Part shown: positions 35,344 through 48,048 of the stretch, in pieces
Numbering within the stretch: position 1 is the stretch's first letter
Layout of the letters: every line of letters begins with the position of its first letter
NCBI GenBank assembly: GCA_949987565.1
Contig: OX465117.1
Location: 6,200,621-6,264,620 of the forward strand
Direction: 5' to 3'
Source: Luidia sarsii
Taxonomy: Eukaryota; Echinodermata; Asteroidea; Paxillosida; Luidiidae
Length of the DNA: 64,000 nucleotides
Program-made: the position numbers and the translations under genes
The notes under the pieces: model-generated
What the model was told of the DNA's origin: nothing
What the model saw: the letters and a program-made list of their open reading frames with translations, nothing else
Databases searched by the model: none

Positions 35344-38300
35344 CATCATACTATGTTCGATTTCAGATTTTTCAACGCTGATGCATAGGTGCTCTCCAGG
35401 TCTGTTAGCAGGCTAAGTTTTAGCTTTGTCAAGTGAATAATGAATGAGATATTAACGAGCAAAGTGTATTTTTCTTTGCAGTTTCTTTCCGCCGACTGAC
35501 TGTTGGGTACTGCTGTATGCACACACAAGCTGCCTACCTGACAGAGGTTGGTTCTCTTTGCTTGATCATCAAATCATCATACTATGTTCGATTTAAGATT
35601 TTTCAAAGCTGATGCATAGGTGTTCTCCAGGTCTGTTTGCAGGCTAAGTTTTAGCTTTGTCATGAGAATAATGAATGAGATATTAACGAGCAAAGTATAT
35701 TTTTCTTTGCAGGTGCTCGCCGCCGTCTAACTGTTGTGTACTGCTGTATGCACACACAAGCTGCCTAGCTGACAGAGGTTGGTTCTCTTTGCTTGATCAT
35801 CAAATCATCATACTATGTTCGATTTAAGATTTTTCAAAGCTGATGCATAGGTGTTCACCAGGTCTGTTAGCAGGCTAAGTTTTAGCTTTGTCAAGTGAAT
35901 AATGATTGAGATATTAACGAGTAAAGTGTATTTTTCTTTACAGTTGCTCTCCGCCGTCTGACTGTTGTGTACTGCTGTATGCACACACAAGCTGCCTAGC
36001 TGACAGAGGTTGGTTCTCTTTGCTTGATCATCAAATCATCATACTATGCTCGATTTCAGATTTTTCAAGACTGATGCATAGGTGTTCTCCAGGTCTGTTT
36101 GCAGGCTAAGTTTTAGCTTTGTCATGAGAATAATGAATGAGATATTAACGAGCAAAGTATATTTTTCTTTGCAGGTGCTCGCCGCCGTCTAACTGTTGTG
36201 TACTGCTGTATGCACACACAAGCTGCCTAGCTGACAGAGGTTGGTTCTCTTTGCTTGATCATCAAATCATCATACTATGTTTGATTTAAGATTTTTCAAA
36301 GCTGATGCATAGGTGTGCACCAGGTCTGTTAGCAGGCTAAGTTTTAGCTTTGTCAAGTGAATAATGATTGAGATATTAACGAGTAAAGTGTATTTTTCTT
36401 TGCAGTTTCTCTCCGCGGACTGACTGTTGGGTACTGCTGTATGCACACACAAGCTGCCTACCTGACAGAGGTTGGTTCTCTTTGCTTGATCATCAAATCA
36501 TCATACTATGTTCGATTTAAGATTTTTCAAAGCTGATGCATAGGTGTTCTCCAGGTTTGTTAGCAGGCTAAGTTTTAGCTTTGTCAAGTGAATAATGAAT
36601 GAGATATTAACGAGCAAAGTGTATTTTTCTTTACAGTTGCTCTCCGCCGTCTGACTGTTGTGTACTGCTGTATGCACACACAAGCTGCCTAGCTGACAGA
36701 GGTTGGTTCTCTTTGCTTGATCATCAAATCATCATACTATGTTCGATTTCAGATTTTTCAAAGCTGATGCATAGGTGTTCTCCAGGTCAGTTAGCAGGCT
36801 AAGTTTTAGCTTTGTCAAGTGAATAATGAATGAGATATTAACGAGCAAAGTGTATTTTTCTTTACAGTTGCTCTCCGCCGACTGACTGTTGTGTACTGCT
36901 GTATGCACACACAAGCTGCCTAGCTGACAGACGTTGGTTCTCTTTGCTTGATCATAAAATCATCATACTATGTTCGATTTCAGATTTTTCAACGCTGATG
37001 CATAGGTGTTCTCCAGGTCTGTTAGCAGGCTAAGTTTTAGCTTTGTCAAGTGAATAATGAATGAGATATTAACGAGCAAAGTGTATTTTTCTTTGCAGTT
37101 TCTTTCCGCCGACTGACTGTTGGGTACTGCTGTATGCACACACAAGCTGCCTACCTGACAGAGGTTGGTTCTCTTTGCTTGATCATCAAATCATCATACT
37201 ATGTTCGATTTAAGATTTTTCAAAGCTGATGCATAGGTGTTCTCCAGGTCTGTTTGCAGGCTAAGTTTTAGCTTTGTCATGAGAATAATGAATGAGATAT
37301 TAACGAGCAAAGTATATTTTTCTTTGCAGGTGCTCGCCGCCGTCTAACTGTTGTGTACTGCTGTATGCACACACAAGCTGCCTAGCTGACAGAGGTTGGT
37401 TCTCTTTGCTTGATCATCAAATCATCATACTATGTTCGATTTAAGATTTTTCAAAGCTGATGCATAGGTGTTCACCAGGTCTGTTAGCAGGCTAAGTTTT
37501 AGCTTTGTCAAGTGAATAATGATTGAGATATTAACGAGTAAAGTGTATTTTTCTTTGCAGTTTCTCTCCGCGGACTGACTGTTGGGTACTGCTGTATGCA
37601 CACACAAGCTGCCTACCTGACAGAGGTTGGTTCTCTTTGCTTGATCATCAAATCATCATACTATGTTCGATTTAAGATTTTTCAAAGCTGATGCATAGGT
37701 GTTCTCCAGGTTTGTTAGCAGGCTAAGTTTTAGCTTTGTCAAGTGAATAATGAATGAGATATTAACGAGCAAAGTGTATTTTTCTTTACAGTTGCTCTCC
37801 GCCGTCTGACTGTTGTGTACTGCTGTATGCACACACAAGCTGCCTAGCTGACAGAGGTTGGTTCTCTTTGCTTGATCATCAAATCATCATACTATGTTCG
37901 ATTTCAGATTTTTCAAAGCTGATGCATAGGTGTTCTCCAGGTCAGTTAGCAGGCTATGTTTTAGCTTTGTCAAGTGAATAATGAATGAGATATTAACGAG
38001 CAAAGTGTATTTTTCTTTACAGTTGCTCTCCGCCGACTGACTGTTGTGTACTGCTGTATGCACACACAAGCTGCCTAGCTGACAGAGGTTGGTTCTCTTT
38101 GCTTGATCATAAAATCATCATACTATGTTCGATTTCAGATTTTTCAACGCTGATGCATAGGTGTTCTCCAGGTCTGTTAGCAGGCTAAGTTTTAGCTTTG
38201 TCAAGTGAATAATGAATGAGATATTAACGAGCAAAGTGTATTTTTCTTTGCAGTTTCTTTCCGCCGACTGACTGTTGGGTACTGCTGTATGCACACACAA

Positions 38301-41300
38301 GCTGCCTACCTGACAGAGGTTGGTTCTCTTTGCTTGATCATCAAATCATCATACTATGTTCGATTTAAGATTTTTCAAAGCTGATGCATAGGTGTTCTCC
38401 AGGTCTGTTAGCAGGCTAAGTTTTAGCTTTGTCAAGTGAATAATGAATGAGATATTAACGAGCAAAGTGTATTTTTCTTTGCAGTTTCTCTCCGCGGACT
38501 GACTGTTTGGTACTGCTGTATGCACACACAAGCTGCCTACCTGACAGAGGTTGGTTCTCTTTGCTTGATCATCAAATCATCATACTATGTTCGATTTAAG
38601 ATTTTTCAAAACTGATGCATAGGTGTTCTCCAGGTCTCTTAGCAGGCTAAGTTTTAGCTTTGTCAAGTGAATAATGATTGAGATATTAACGAGTAAAGTG
38701 TATTTTTCTTTGCAGTTTCTCTCCGCGGACTGACTGTTGGGTACTGCTGTATGCACACACAAGCTGCCTACCTGACAGAGGTTGGTTCTCTTTGCTTGAT
38801 CATCAAATCATCATACTATGTTCGATTTAAGATTTTTCAAAGCTGATGCATAGGTGTTCTCCAGGTTTGTTAGCAGGCTAAGTTTTAGCTTTGTCAAGTG
38901 AATAATGAATGAGATATTAACGAGCAAAGTGTATTTTTCTTTACAGTTGCTCTCCGCCGTCTGACTGTTGTGTACTGCTGTATGCACACACAAGCTGCCT
39001 AGCTGACAGAGGTTGGTTCTCTTTGCTTGATCATCAAATCATCATACTATGTTCGATTTCAGATTTTTCAAAGCTGATGCATAGGTGTTCTCCAGGTCAG
39101 TTAGCAGGCTAAGTTTTAGCTTTGTCAAGTGAATAATGAATGAGATATTAACGAGCAAAGTGTATTTTTCTTTACAGTTGCTCTCCGCCGACTGACTGTT
39201 GTGTACTGCTGTATGCACACACAAGCTGCCTAGCTGACAGAGGTTGGTTCTCTTTGCTTGATCATAAAATCATCATACTATGTTCGATTTCAGATTTTTC
39301 AACGCTGATGCATAGGTGTTCTCCAGGTCTGTTAGCAGGCTAAGTTTTAGCTTTGTCAAGTGAATAATGAATGAGATATTAACGAGCAAAGTGTATTTTT
39401 CTTTGCAGTTTCTTTCCGCCGACTGACTGTTGGGTACTGCTGTATGCACACACAAGCTGCCTACCTGACAGAGGTTGGTTCTCTTTGCTTGATCATCAAA
39501 TCATCATACTATGTTCGATTTAAGATTTTTCAAAGCTGATGCATAGGTGTTCTCCAGGTCTGTTAGCAGGCTAAGTTTTAGCTTTGTCAAGTGAATAATG
39601 AATGAGATATTAACGAGCAAAGTGTATTTTTCTTTGCAGTTTCTCTCCGCGGACTGACTGTTGGGTACTGCTGTATGCACACACAAGCTGCCTACCTGAC
39701 AGAGGTTGGTTCTCTTTGCTTGATCATCAAATCATCATACTATGTTCGATTTAAGATTTTTCAAAACTTATGCATAGGTGTTCTCCAGGTCTCTTAGCAG
39801 GCTAAGTTTTAGCTTTGTCAAGTGAATAATGAATGAGATATTAACGAGCAAAGTGTATTTTTCTTTACAGTTGCTCTCCGCCGTCTGACTGTTGTGTACT
39901 GCTGTATGCACACACAAGCTGCCTAGCTGACAGAGGTTGGTTCTCTTTGCTTGATCATCAAATCATCATACTATGTTCGATTTCAGATTTTTCAAAGCTG
40001 ATGCATAGGTGTTCTCCAGGTCAGTTAGCAGGCTAAGTTTTAGCTTTGTCAAGTGAATAATGAATGAGATATTAACGAGCAAAGTGTATTTTTCTTTACA
40101 GTTGCTCTCCGCCGACTGACTGTTGTGTACTGCTGTATGCACACACAAGCTGCCTAGCTGACAGAGGTTGGTTCTCTTTGCTTGATCATAAAATCATCAT
40201 ACTATGTTCGATTTCAGATTTTTCAACGCTGATGCATAGGTGTTCTCCAGGTCTGTTAGCAGGCTAAGTTTTAGCTTTGTCAAGTGAATAATGAATGAGA
40301 TATTAACGAGCAAAGTGTATTTTTCTTTGCAGTTTCTCTCCGCGGACTGACTGTTGGGTACTGCTGTATGCACACACAAGCTGCCTACCTGACAGAGGTT
40401 GGTTCTCTTTGCTTGATCATCAAATCATCATACTATGTTCGATTTAAGATTTTTCAAAACTTATGCATAGGTGTTCTCCAGGTCTCTTAGCAGGCTAAGT
40501 TTTAGCTTTGTCAAGTGAATAATGAATGAGATATTAACGAGCAAAGTGTATTTTTCTTTACAGTTGCTCTCCGCCGTCTGACTGTTGTGTACTGCTGTAT
40601 GCACACACAAGCTGCCTAGCTGACAGAGGTTGGTTCTCTTTGCTTGATCATCAAATCATCATACTATGTTCGATTTCAGATTTTTCAAAGCTGATGCATA
40701 GGTGTTCTCCAGGTCTGTTAGCAGGCTAAGTTTTAGCTTTGTCAAGTGAATAATGAATGAGATATTAACGAGCAAAGTGTATTTTTCTTTACAGTTGCTC
40801 TCCGCCGTCTGACTGTTGTGTACTGCTGTATGCACACACAAGCTGCCTAGCTGACAGAGGTTGGTTCTCTTTGCTTGATCATCAAATCATCATACTATGT
40901 TCGATTTCAGATTTTTCAAAGCTGATGCATAGGTGTTCTCCAGGTCAGTTAGCAGGCTAAGTTTTAGCTTTGTCAAGTGAATAATGAATGAGATATTAAC
41001 GAGCAAAGTGTATTTTTCTTTACAGTTGCTCTCCGCCGACTGACTGTTGTGTACTGCTGTATGCACACACAAGCTGCCTAGCTGACAGAGGTTGGTTCTC
41101 TTTGCTTGATCATAAAATCATCATACTATGTTCGATTTCAGATTTTTCAACGCTGATGCATAGGTGTTCTCCAGGTCTGTTAGCAGGCTAAGTTTTAGCT
41201 TTGTCAAGTGAATAATGAATGAGATATTAACGAGCAAAGTGTATTTTTCTTTGCAGTTTCTTTCCGCCGACTGACTGTTGGGTACTGCTGTATGCACACA

Positions 41301-41811
41301 CAAGCTGCCTACCTGACAGAGGTTGGTTCTCTTTGCTTGATCATCAAATCATCATACTATGTTCGATTTAAGATTTTTCAAAGCTGATGCATAGGTGTTC
41401 TCCAGGTCTGTTAGCAGGCTAAGTTTTAGCTTTGTCAAGTGAATAATGAATGAGATATTAACGAGCAAAGTGTATTTTTCTTTGCAGTTTCTCTCTGACG
41501 ACTGACTGTTGTGTACTGCTGTATGCACACACAAGCTGCCTAGCTGACAGAGGTTGGTTCTCTTTGCTTGATCATCAAATCATCATACTGTGTTCGATTT
41601 CAGATTTTTCAAAGCTGATGCATAGGTGTTCTCCAGGTCTGTTAGCTGGCTAAGTTTTAGCTTTGTCAAGTGATTAATGAATGAGATATTAACGAGCAAA
41701 GTGTATTTTTCTTTACAGTTGCTCTCCGCCGTCTGACTGTTGTGTACTGCTGTATGCACACACAAGCTGCCTAGCTGACAGAGGTTGGTTCTCTTTGCTT
41801 GATCATCAAAT
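35344..41811. repeat. Region C, 6-kb block copy 3 (M154-M181), one monomer shorter
   Basis: The block opens with the GTGCTCTCC monomer and repeats copy 2 at an offset of 10395 bp (45 monomers) up to M156. From M158 the offset is 10164 bp (44 monomers), because M157 fuses two monomers. Shared private markers include CAGACGTTGG at 36927, GGCTATGTT near 37953, GACTGTTTGG near 38503 and CTCTGACGACTG near 41489. The match ends after M181. Confidence 0.9.
36037..36267. repeat. Chimeric monomer M157 (exact one-monomer deletion)
   Basis: The left end has ATGCTCGATTTCAG and CAAGACTG, private to M112 (25642-25872) and M86. The rest has GTTTGCAGG, CATGAGAATA, AAGTATATT and GTGCTCGCC, private to M113 (25873-26103). 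In copies 1 and 2 these are two neighbouring monomers. The joint lies within about 32 bp (36068-36100), the shared sequence between the last left marker and the first right marker. This is the clearest crossover product in the window. Confidence 0.9.
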
Positions 41812-44121
41812 CATCATACTATGTTCGATTTCAGATTTTTCAAAGCTGATGCATAGGTGTTCTCCAGGTCAGTTAGCAGGCTAAGTTTTAGCTTTGTCAA
41901 GTGAATAATGAATGAGATATTAACGAGCAAAGTGTATTTTTCTTTACAGTTGCTCTCCGCCGACTGACTGTTGTGTACTGCTGTATGCACACACAAGCTG
42001 CCTAGCTGACAGAGGTTGGTTCTCTTTGCTTGATCATAAAATCATCATACTATGTTCGATTTCAGATTTTTCAACGCTGATGCATAGGTGTTCTCCAGGT
42101 CTGTTAGCAGGCTAAGTTTTAGCTTTGTCAAGTGAATAATGAATGAGATATTAACGAGCAAAGTGTATTTTTCTTTGCAGTTTCTTTCCGCCGACTGACT
42201 GTTGGGTACTGCTGTATGCACACACAAGCTGCCTACCTGACAGAGGTTGGTTCTCTTTGCTTGATCATCAAATCATCATACTATGTTCGATTTAAGATTT
42301 TTCAAAGCTGATGCATAGGTGTTCTCCAGGTCTGTTTGCAGGCTAAGTTTTAGCTTTGTCATGAGAATAATGAATGAGATATTAACGAGCAAAGTATATT
42401 TTTCTTTGCAGGTGCTCGCCGCCGTCTAACTGTTGTGTACTGCTGTATGCACACACAAGCTGCCTAGCTGACAGAGGTTGGTTCTCTTTGCTTGATCATC
42501 AAATCATCATACTATGTTCGGTTTAAGATTTTTCAAAGCTGATGCATAGGTGTTCACCAGGTCTGTTAGCAGGCTAAGTTTTAGCTTTGTCAAGTGAATA
42601 ATGATTGAGATATTAACGAGTAAAGTGTATTTTTCTTTGCAGTTTCTCTCCGCGGACTGACTGTTGGGTACTGCTGTATGCACACACAAGCTGCCTACCT
42701 GACAGAGGTTGGTTCTCTTTGCTTGATCATCAAATCATCATACTATGTTCGATTTAAGATTTTTCAAAGCTGATGCATAGGTGTTCTCCAGGTTTGTTAG
42801 CAGGCTAAGTTTTAGCTTTGTCAAGTGAATAATGAATGAGATATTAACGAGCAAAGTGTATTTTTCTTTACAGTTGCTCTCCGCCGTCTGACTGTTGTGT
42901 ACTGCTGTATGCACACACAAGCTGCCTAGCTGACAGAGGTTGGTTCTCTTTGCTTGATCATCAAATCATCATACTATGTTCGATTTCAGATTTTTCAAAG
43001 CTGATGCATAGGTGTTCTCCAGGTCAGTTAGCAGGCTAAGTTTTAGCTTTGTCAAGTGAATAATGAATGAGATATTAACGAGCAAAGTGTATTTTTCTTT
43101 ACAGTTGCTCTCCGCCGACTGACTGTTGTGTACTGCTGTATGCACACACAAGCTGCCTAGCTGACAGAGGTTGGTTCTCTTTGCTTGATCATAAAATCAT
43201 CATACTATGTTCGATTTCAGATTTTTCAACGCTGATGCATAGGTGTTCTCCAGGTCTGTTAGCAGGCTAAGTTTTAGATTTGTCAAGTGAATAATGAATG
43301 AGATATTAACGAGCAAAGTGTATTTTTCTTTGCAGTTTCTTTCCGCCGACTGACTGTTGGGTACTGCTGTATGCACACACAAGCTGCCTACCTGACAGAG
43401 GTTGGTTCTCTTTGCTTGATCATCAAATCATCATACTATGTTCGATTTAAGATTTTTCAAAGCTGATGCATAGGTGTTCTCCAGGTCTGTTAGCAGGCTA
43501 AGTTTTAGCTTTGTCAAGTGAATAATGAATGAGATATTAACGAGCAAAGTGTATTTTTCTTTGCAGTTTCTCTCCGCGGACTGACTGTTGGGTACTGCTG
43601 TATGCACACACAAGCTACCTACCTGACAGAGGTTGGTTCTCTTTGCTTGATCATCAAATCATCATACTATGTTCGATTTAAGATTTTTCAAAACTGATGC
43701 ATAGGTGTTCTCCAGGTCTCTTAGCAGGCTAAGTTTTAGCTTTGTCAAGTGAATAATGATTGAGATATTAACGAGTAAAGTGTATTTTTCTTTGCAGTTT
43801 CTCTCCGCGGACTGACTGTTGGGTACTGCTGTATGCACACACAAGCTGCCTACCTGACAGAGGTTGGTTCTCTTTGCTTGATCATCAAATCATCATACTA
43901 TGTTCGATTTAAGATTTTTCAAAGCTGATGCATAGGTGTTCTCCAGGTTTGTTAGCAGGCTAAGTTTTAGCTTTGTCAAGTGAATAATGAATGAGATATT
44001 AACGAGCAAAGTGTATTTTTCTTTACAGTTGCTCTCCGCCGTCTGACTGTTGTGTACTGCTGTATGCACACACAAGCTGCCTAGCTGACAGAGGTTGGTT
44101 CTCTTTGCTTGATCATCAAAT
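41350..44121. repeat. Region D, 12-monomer tandem duplication, left copy (2772 bp)
   Basis: M180-M191 match M192-M203 at an offset of 2772 bp. Shared private markers are TTCGGTTTAAG (near 42517) and TTTTAGATTTG (near 43274). The left copy has its own CTCTGACGACTG (near 41489) and CAAGCTACCT (near 43612). M180 and M181 belong to both this duplication and the end of block copy 3. Confidence 0.88.
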
Positions 44122-46893
44122 CATCATACTATGTTCGATTTAAGATTTTTCAAAGCTGATGCATAGGTGTTCTCCAGGTCTGTTAGCAGGCTAAGTTTTA
44201 GCTTTGTCAAGTGAATAATGAATGAGATATTAACGAGCAAAGTGTATTTTTCTTTGCAGTTTCTCTCTGCCGACTGACTGTTGTGTACTGCTGTATGCAC
44301 ACACAAGCTGCCTAGCTGACAGAGGTTGGTTCTCTTTGCTTGATCATCAAATCATCATACTGTGTTCGATTTCAGATTTTTCAAAGCTGATGCATAGGTG
44401 TTCTCCAGGTCTGTTAGCTGGCTAAGTTTTAGCTTTGTCAAGTGATTAATGAATGAGATATTAACGAGCAAAGTGTATTTTTCTTTACAGTTGCTCTCCG
44501 CCGTCTGACTGTTGTGTACTGCTGTATGCACACACAAGCTGCCTAGCTGACAGAGGTTGGTTCTCTTTGCTTGATCATCAAATCATCATACTATGTTCGA
44601 TTTCAGATTTTTCAAAGCTGATGCATAGGTGTTCTCCAGGTCAGTTAGCAGGCTAAGTTTTAGCTTTGTCAAGTGAATAATGAATGAGATATTAACGAGC
44701 AAAGTGTATTTTTCTTTACAGTTGCTCTCCGCCGACTGACTGTTGTGTACTGCTGTATGCACACACAAGCTGCCTAGCTGACAGAGGTTGGTTCTCTTTG
44801 CTTGATCATAAAATCATCATACTATGTTCGATTTCAGATTTTTCAACGCTGATGCATAGGTGTTCTCCAGGTCTGTTAGCAGGCTAAGTTTTAGCTTTGT
44901 CAAGTGAATAATGAATGAGATATTAACGAGCAAAGTGTATTTTTCTTTGCAGTTTCTTTCCGCCGACTGACTGTTGGGTACTGCTGTATGCACACACAAG
45001 CTGCCTACCTGACAGAGGTTGGTTCTCTTTGCTTGATCATCAAATAATCATACTATGTTCGATTTAAGATTTTTCAAAGCTGATGCATAGGTGTTCTCCA
45101 GGTCTGTTTGCAGGCTAAGTTTTAGCTTTGTCATGAGAATAATGAATGAGATATTAACGAGCAAAGTATATTTTTCTTTGCAGGTGCTCGCCGCCGTCTA
45201 ACTGTTGTGTACTGCTGTATGCACACACAAGCTGCCTAGCTGACAGAGGTTGGTTCTCTTTGCTTGATCATCAAATCATCATACTATGTTCGGTTTAAGA
45301 TTTTTCAAAGCTGATGCATAGGTGTTCACCAGGTCTGTTAGCAGGCTAAGTTTTAGCTTTGTCAAGTGAATAATGATTGAGATATTAACGAGTAAAGTGT
45401 ATTTTTCTTTGCAGTTTCTCTCCGCGGACTGACTGTTGGGTACTGCTGTATGCACACACAAGCTGCCTACCTGACAGAGGTTGGTTCTCTTTGCTTGATC
45501 ATCAAATCATCATACTATGTTCGATTTAAGATTTTTCAAAGCTGATGCATAGGTGTTCTCCAGGTTTGTTAGCAGGCTAAGTTTTAGCTTTGTCAAGTGA
45601 ATAATGAATGAGATATTAACGAGCAAAGTGTATTTTTCTTTACAGTTGCTCTCCGCCGTCTGACTGTTGTGTACTGCTGTATGCACACACAAGCTGCCTA
45701 GCTGACAGAGGTTGGTTCTCTTTGCTTGATCATCAAATCATCATACTATGTTCGATTTCAGATTTTTCAACGCTGATGCATAGGTGTTCTCCAGGTCAGT
45801 TAGCAGGCTAAGTTTTAGCTTTGTCAAGTGAATAATGAATGAGATATTAACGAGCAAAGTGTATTTTTCTTTACAGTTGCTCTCCGCCGACTGACTGTTG
45901 TGTACTGCTGTATGCACACACAAGCTGCCTAGCTGACAGAGGTTGGTTCTCTTTGCTTGATCATAAAATCATCATACTATGTTCGATTTCAGATTTTTCA
46001 ACGCTGATGCATAGGTGTTCTCCAGGTCTGTTAGCAGGCTAAGTTTTAGATTTGTCAAGTGAATAATGAATGAGATATTAACGAGCAAAGTGTATTTTTC
46101 TTTGCAGTTTCTTTCCGCCGACTGACTGTTGGGTACTGCTGTATGCACACACAAGCTGCCTACCTGACAGAGGTTGGTTCTCTTTGCTTGATCATCAAAT
46201 CATCATACTATGTTCGATTTAAGATTTTTCAAAGCTGATGCATAGGTGTTCTCCAGGTCTGTTAGCAGGCTAAGTTTTAGCTTTGTCAAGTGAATAATGA
46301 ATGAGATATTAACGAGCAAAGTGTATTTTTCTTTGCAGTTTCTCTCCGCGGACTGACTGTTGGGTACTGCTGTATGCACACACAAGCTGCCTACCTGACA
46401 GAGGTTGGTTCTCTTTGCTTGATCATCAAATCATCATACTATGTTCGATTTAAGATTTTTCAAAACTGATGCATAGGTGTTCTCCAGGTCTCTTAGCAGG
46501 CTAAGTTTTAGCTTTGTCAAGTGAATAATGATTGAGATATTAACGAGTAAAGTGTATTTTTCTTTGCAGTTTCTCTCCGCGGACTGACTGTTGGGTACTG
46601 CTGTATGCACACACAAGCTGCCTACCTGACAGAGGTTGGTTCTCTTTGCTTGATCATCAAATCATCATACTATGTTCGATTTAAGATTTTTCAAAGCTGA
46701 TGCATAGGTGTTCTCCAGGTTTGTTAGCAGGCTAAGTTTTAGCTTTGTCAAGTGAATAATGAATGAGATATTAACGAGCAAAGTGTATTTTTCTTTACAG
46801 TTGCTCTCCGCCGTCTGACTGTTGTGTACTGCTGTATGCACACACAAGCTGCCTAGCTGACAGAGGTTGGTTCTCTTTGCTTGATCATCAAAT
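44122..46893. repeat. Region D, 12-monomer tandem duplication, right copy (2772 bp)
   Basis: The markers TTCGGTTTAAG (near 45289) and TTTTAGATTTG (near 46046) recur at the 2772-bp offset. Private differences from the left copy that I noticed are CAAATAATC (near 45043), CAACGCT in place of CAAAGCT near 45769, and CTCTCTGCC in place of CTCTGACG in the first monomer. Few differences over 2772 bp indicate a recent event. Confidence 0.88.
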
Positions 46894-48048
46894 CATCATA
46901 CTATGTTCGATTTCAGATTTTTCAAAGCTGATGCATAGGTGTTCTCCAGGTCAGTTAGCAGGCTAAGTTTTAGCTTTGTCAAGTGAATAATGAATGAGAT
47001 ATTAACGAGCAAAGTGTATTTTTCTTTACAGTTGCTCTCCGCCGACTGACTGTTGTGTACTGCTGTATGCACACACAAGCTGCCTAGCTGACAGAGGTTG
47101 GTTCTCTTTGCTTGATCATAAAATCATCATACTATGTTCGATTTCAGATTTTTCAACGCTGATGCATAGGTGTTCTCCAGGTCTGTTAGCAGGCTAAGTT
47201 TTAGCTTTGTCAAGTGAATAATGAATGAGATATTAACGAGCAAAGTGTATTTTTCTTTGCAGTTTCTTTCCGCCGACTGACTGTTGGGTACTGCTGTATG
47301 CACACACAAGCTGCCTACCTGACAGAGGTTGGTTCTCTTTGCTTGATCATCAAATCATCATACTATGTTCGATTTAAGATTTTTCAAAGCTGATGCATAG
47401 GTGTTCTCCAGGTCTGTTTGCAGGCTAAGTTTTAGCTTTGTCATGAGAATAATGAATGAGATATTAACGAGCAAAGTATATTTTTCTTTGCAGGTGCTCG
47501 CCGCCGTCTAACTGTTGTGTACTGCTGTATGCACACACAAGCTGCCTAGCTGACAGAGGTTGGTTCTCTTTGCTTGATCATCAAATCATCATACTATGTT
47601 CGATTTAAGATTTTTCAAAGCTGATGCATAGGTGTTCACCAGGTCTGTTAGCAGGCTAAGTTTTAGCTTTGTCAAGTGAATAATGATTGAGATATTAACG
47701 AGTAAAGTGTATTTTTCTTTGCAGTTTCTCTCCGCGGACTGACTGTTGGGTACTGCTGTATGCACACACAAGCTGCCTACCTGACAGAGGTTGGTTCTCT
47801 TTGCTTGATCATCAAATCATCATACTATGTTCGATTTAAGATTTTTCAAAGCTGATGCATAGGTGTTCTCCAGGTTTGTTAGCAGGCTAAGTTTTAGCTT
47901 TGTCAAGTGAATAATGAATGAGATATTAACGAGCAAAGTGTATTTTTCTTTGCAGTTTCTCTCCGCCGTCTGACTGTTGTGTACTGCAGTATGCACACAC
48001 AAGCTGCCTAGCTGACAGAGGTTGGTTCTCTTTGCTTGATCATCAAAT
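46894..48048. repeat. Region E, five C-type monomers (M204-M208)
   Basis: The order is GTCAGTT, CAACGCT, the divergent GTTTGCAGG / GTGCTCGCC type, GTTCACCAGG with CCGCGG, then GTTTGTT. It matches the order at 20560-21666 in block copy 1. The last monomer already carries region-F features (TTTGCAGTTTCTC with CCGTCTG, and TACTGCAGTATG), so the transition to the next HOR family happens inside it. Confidence 0.75.
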
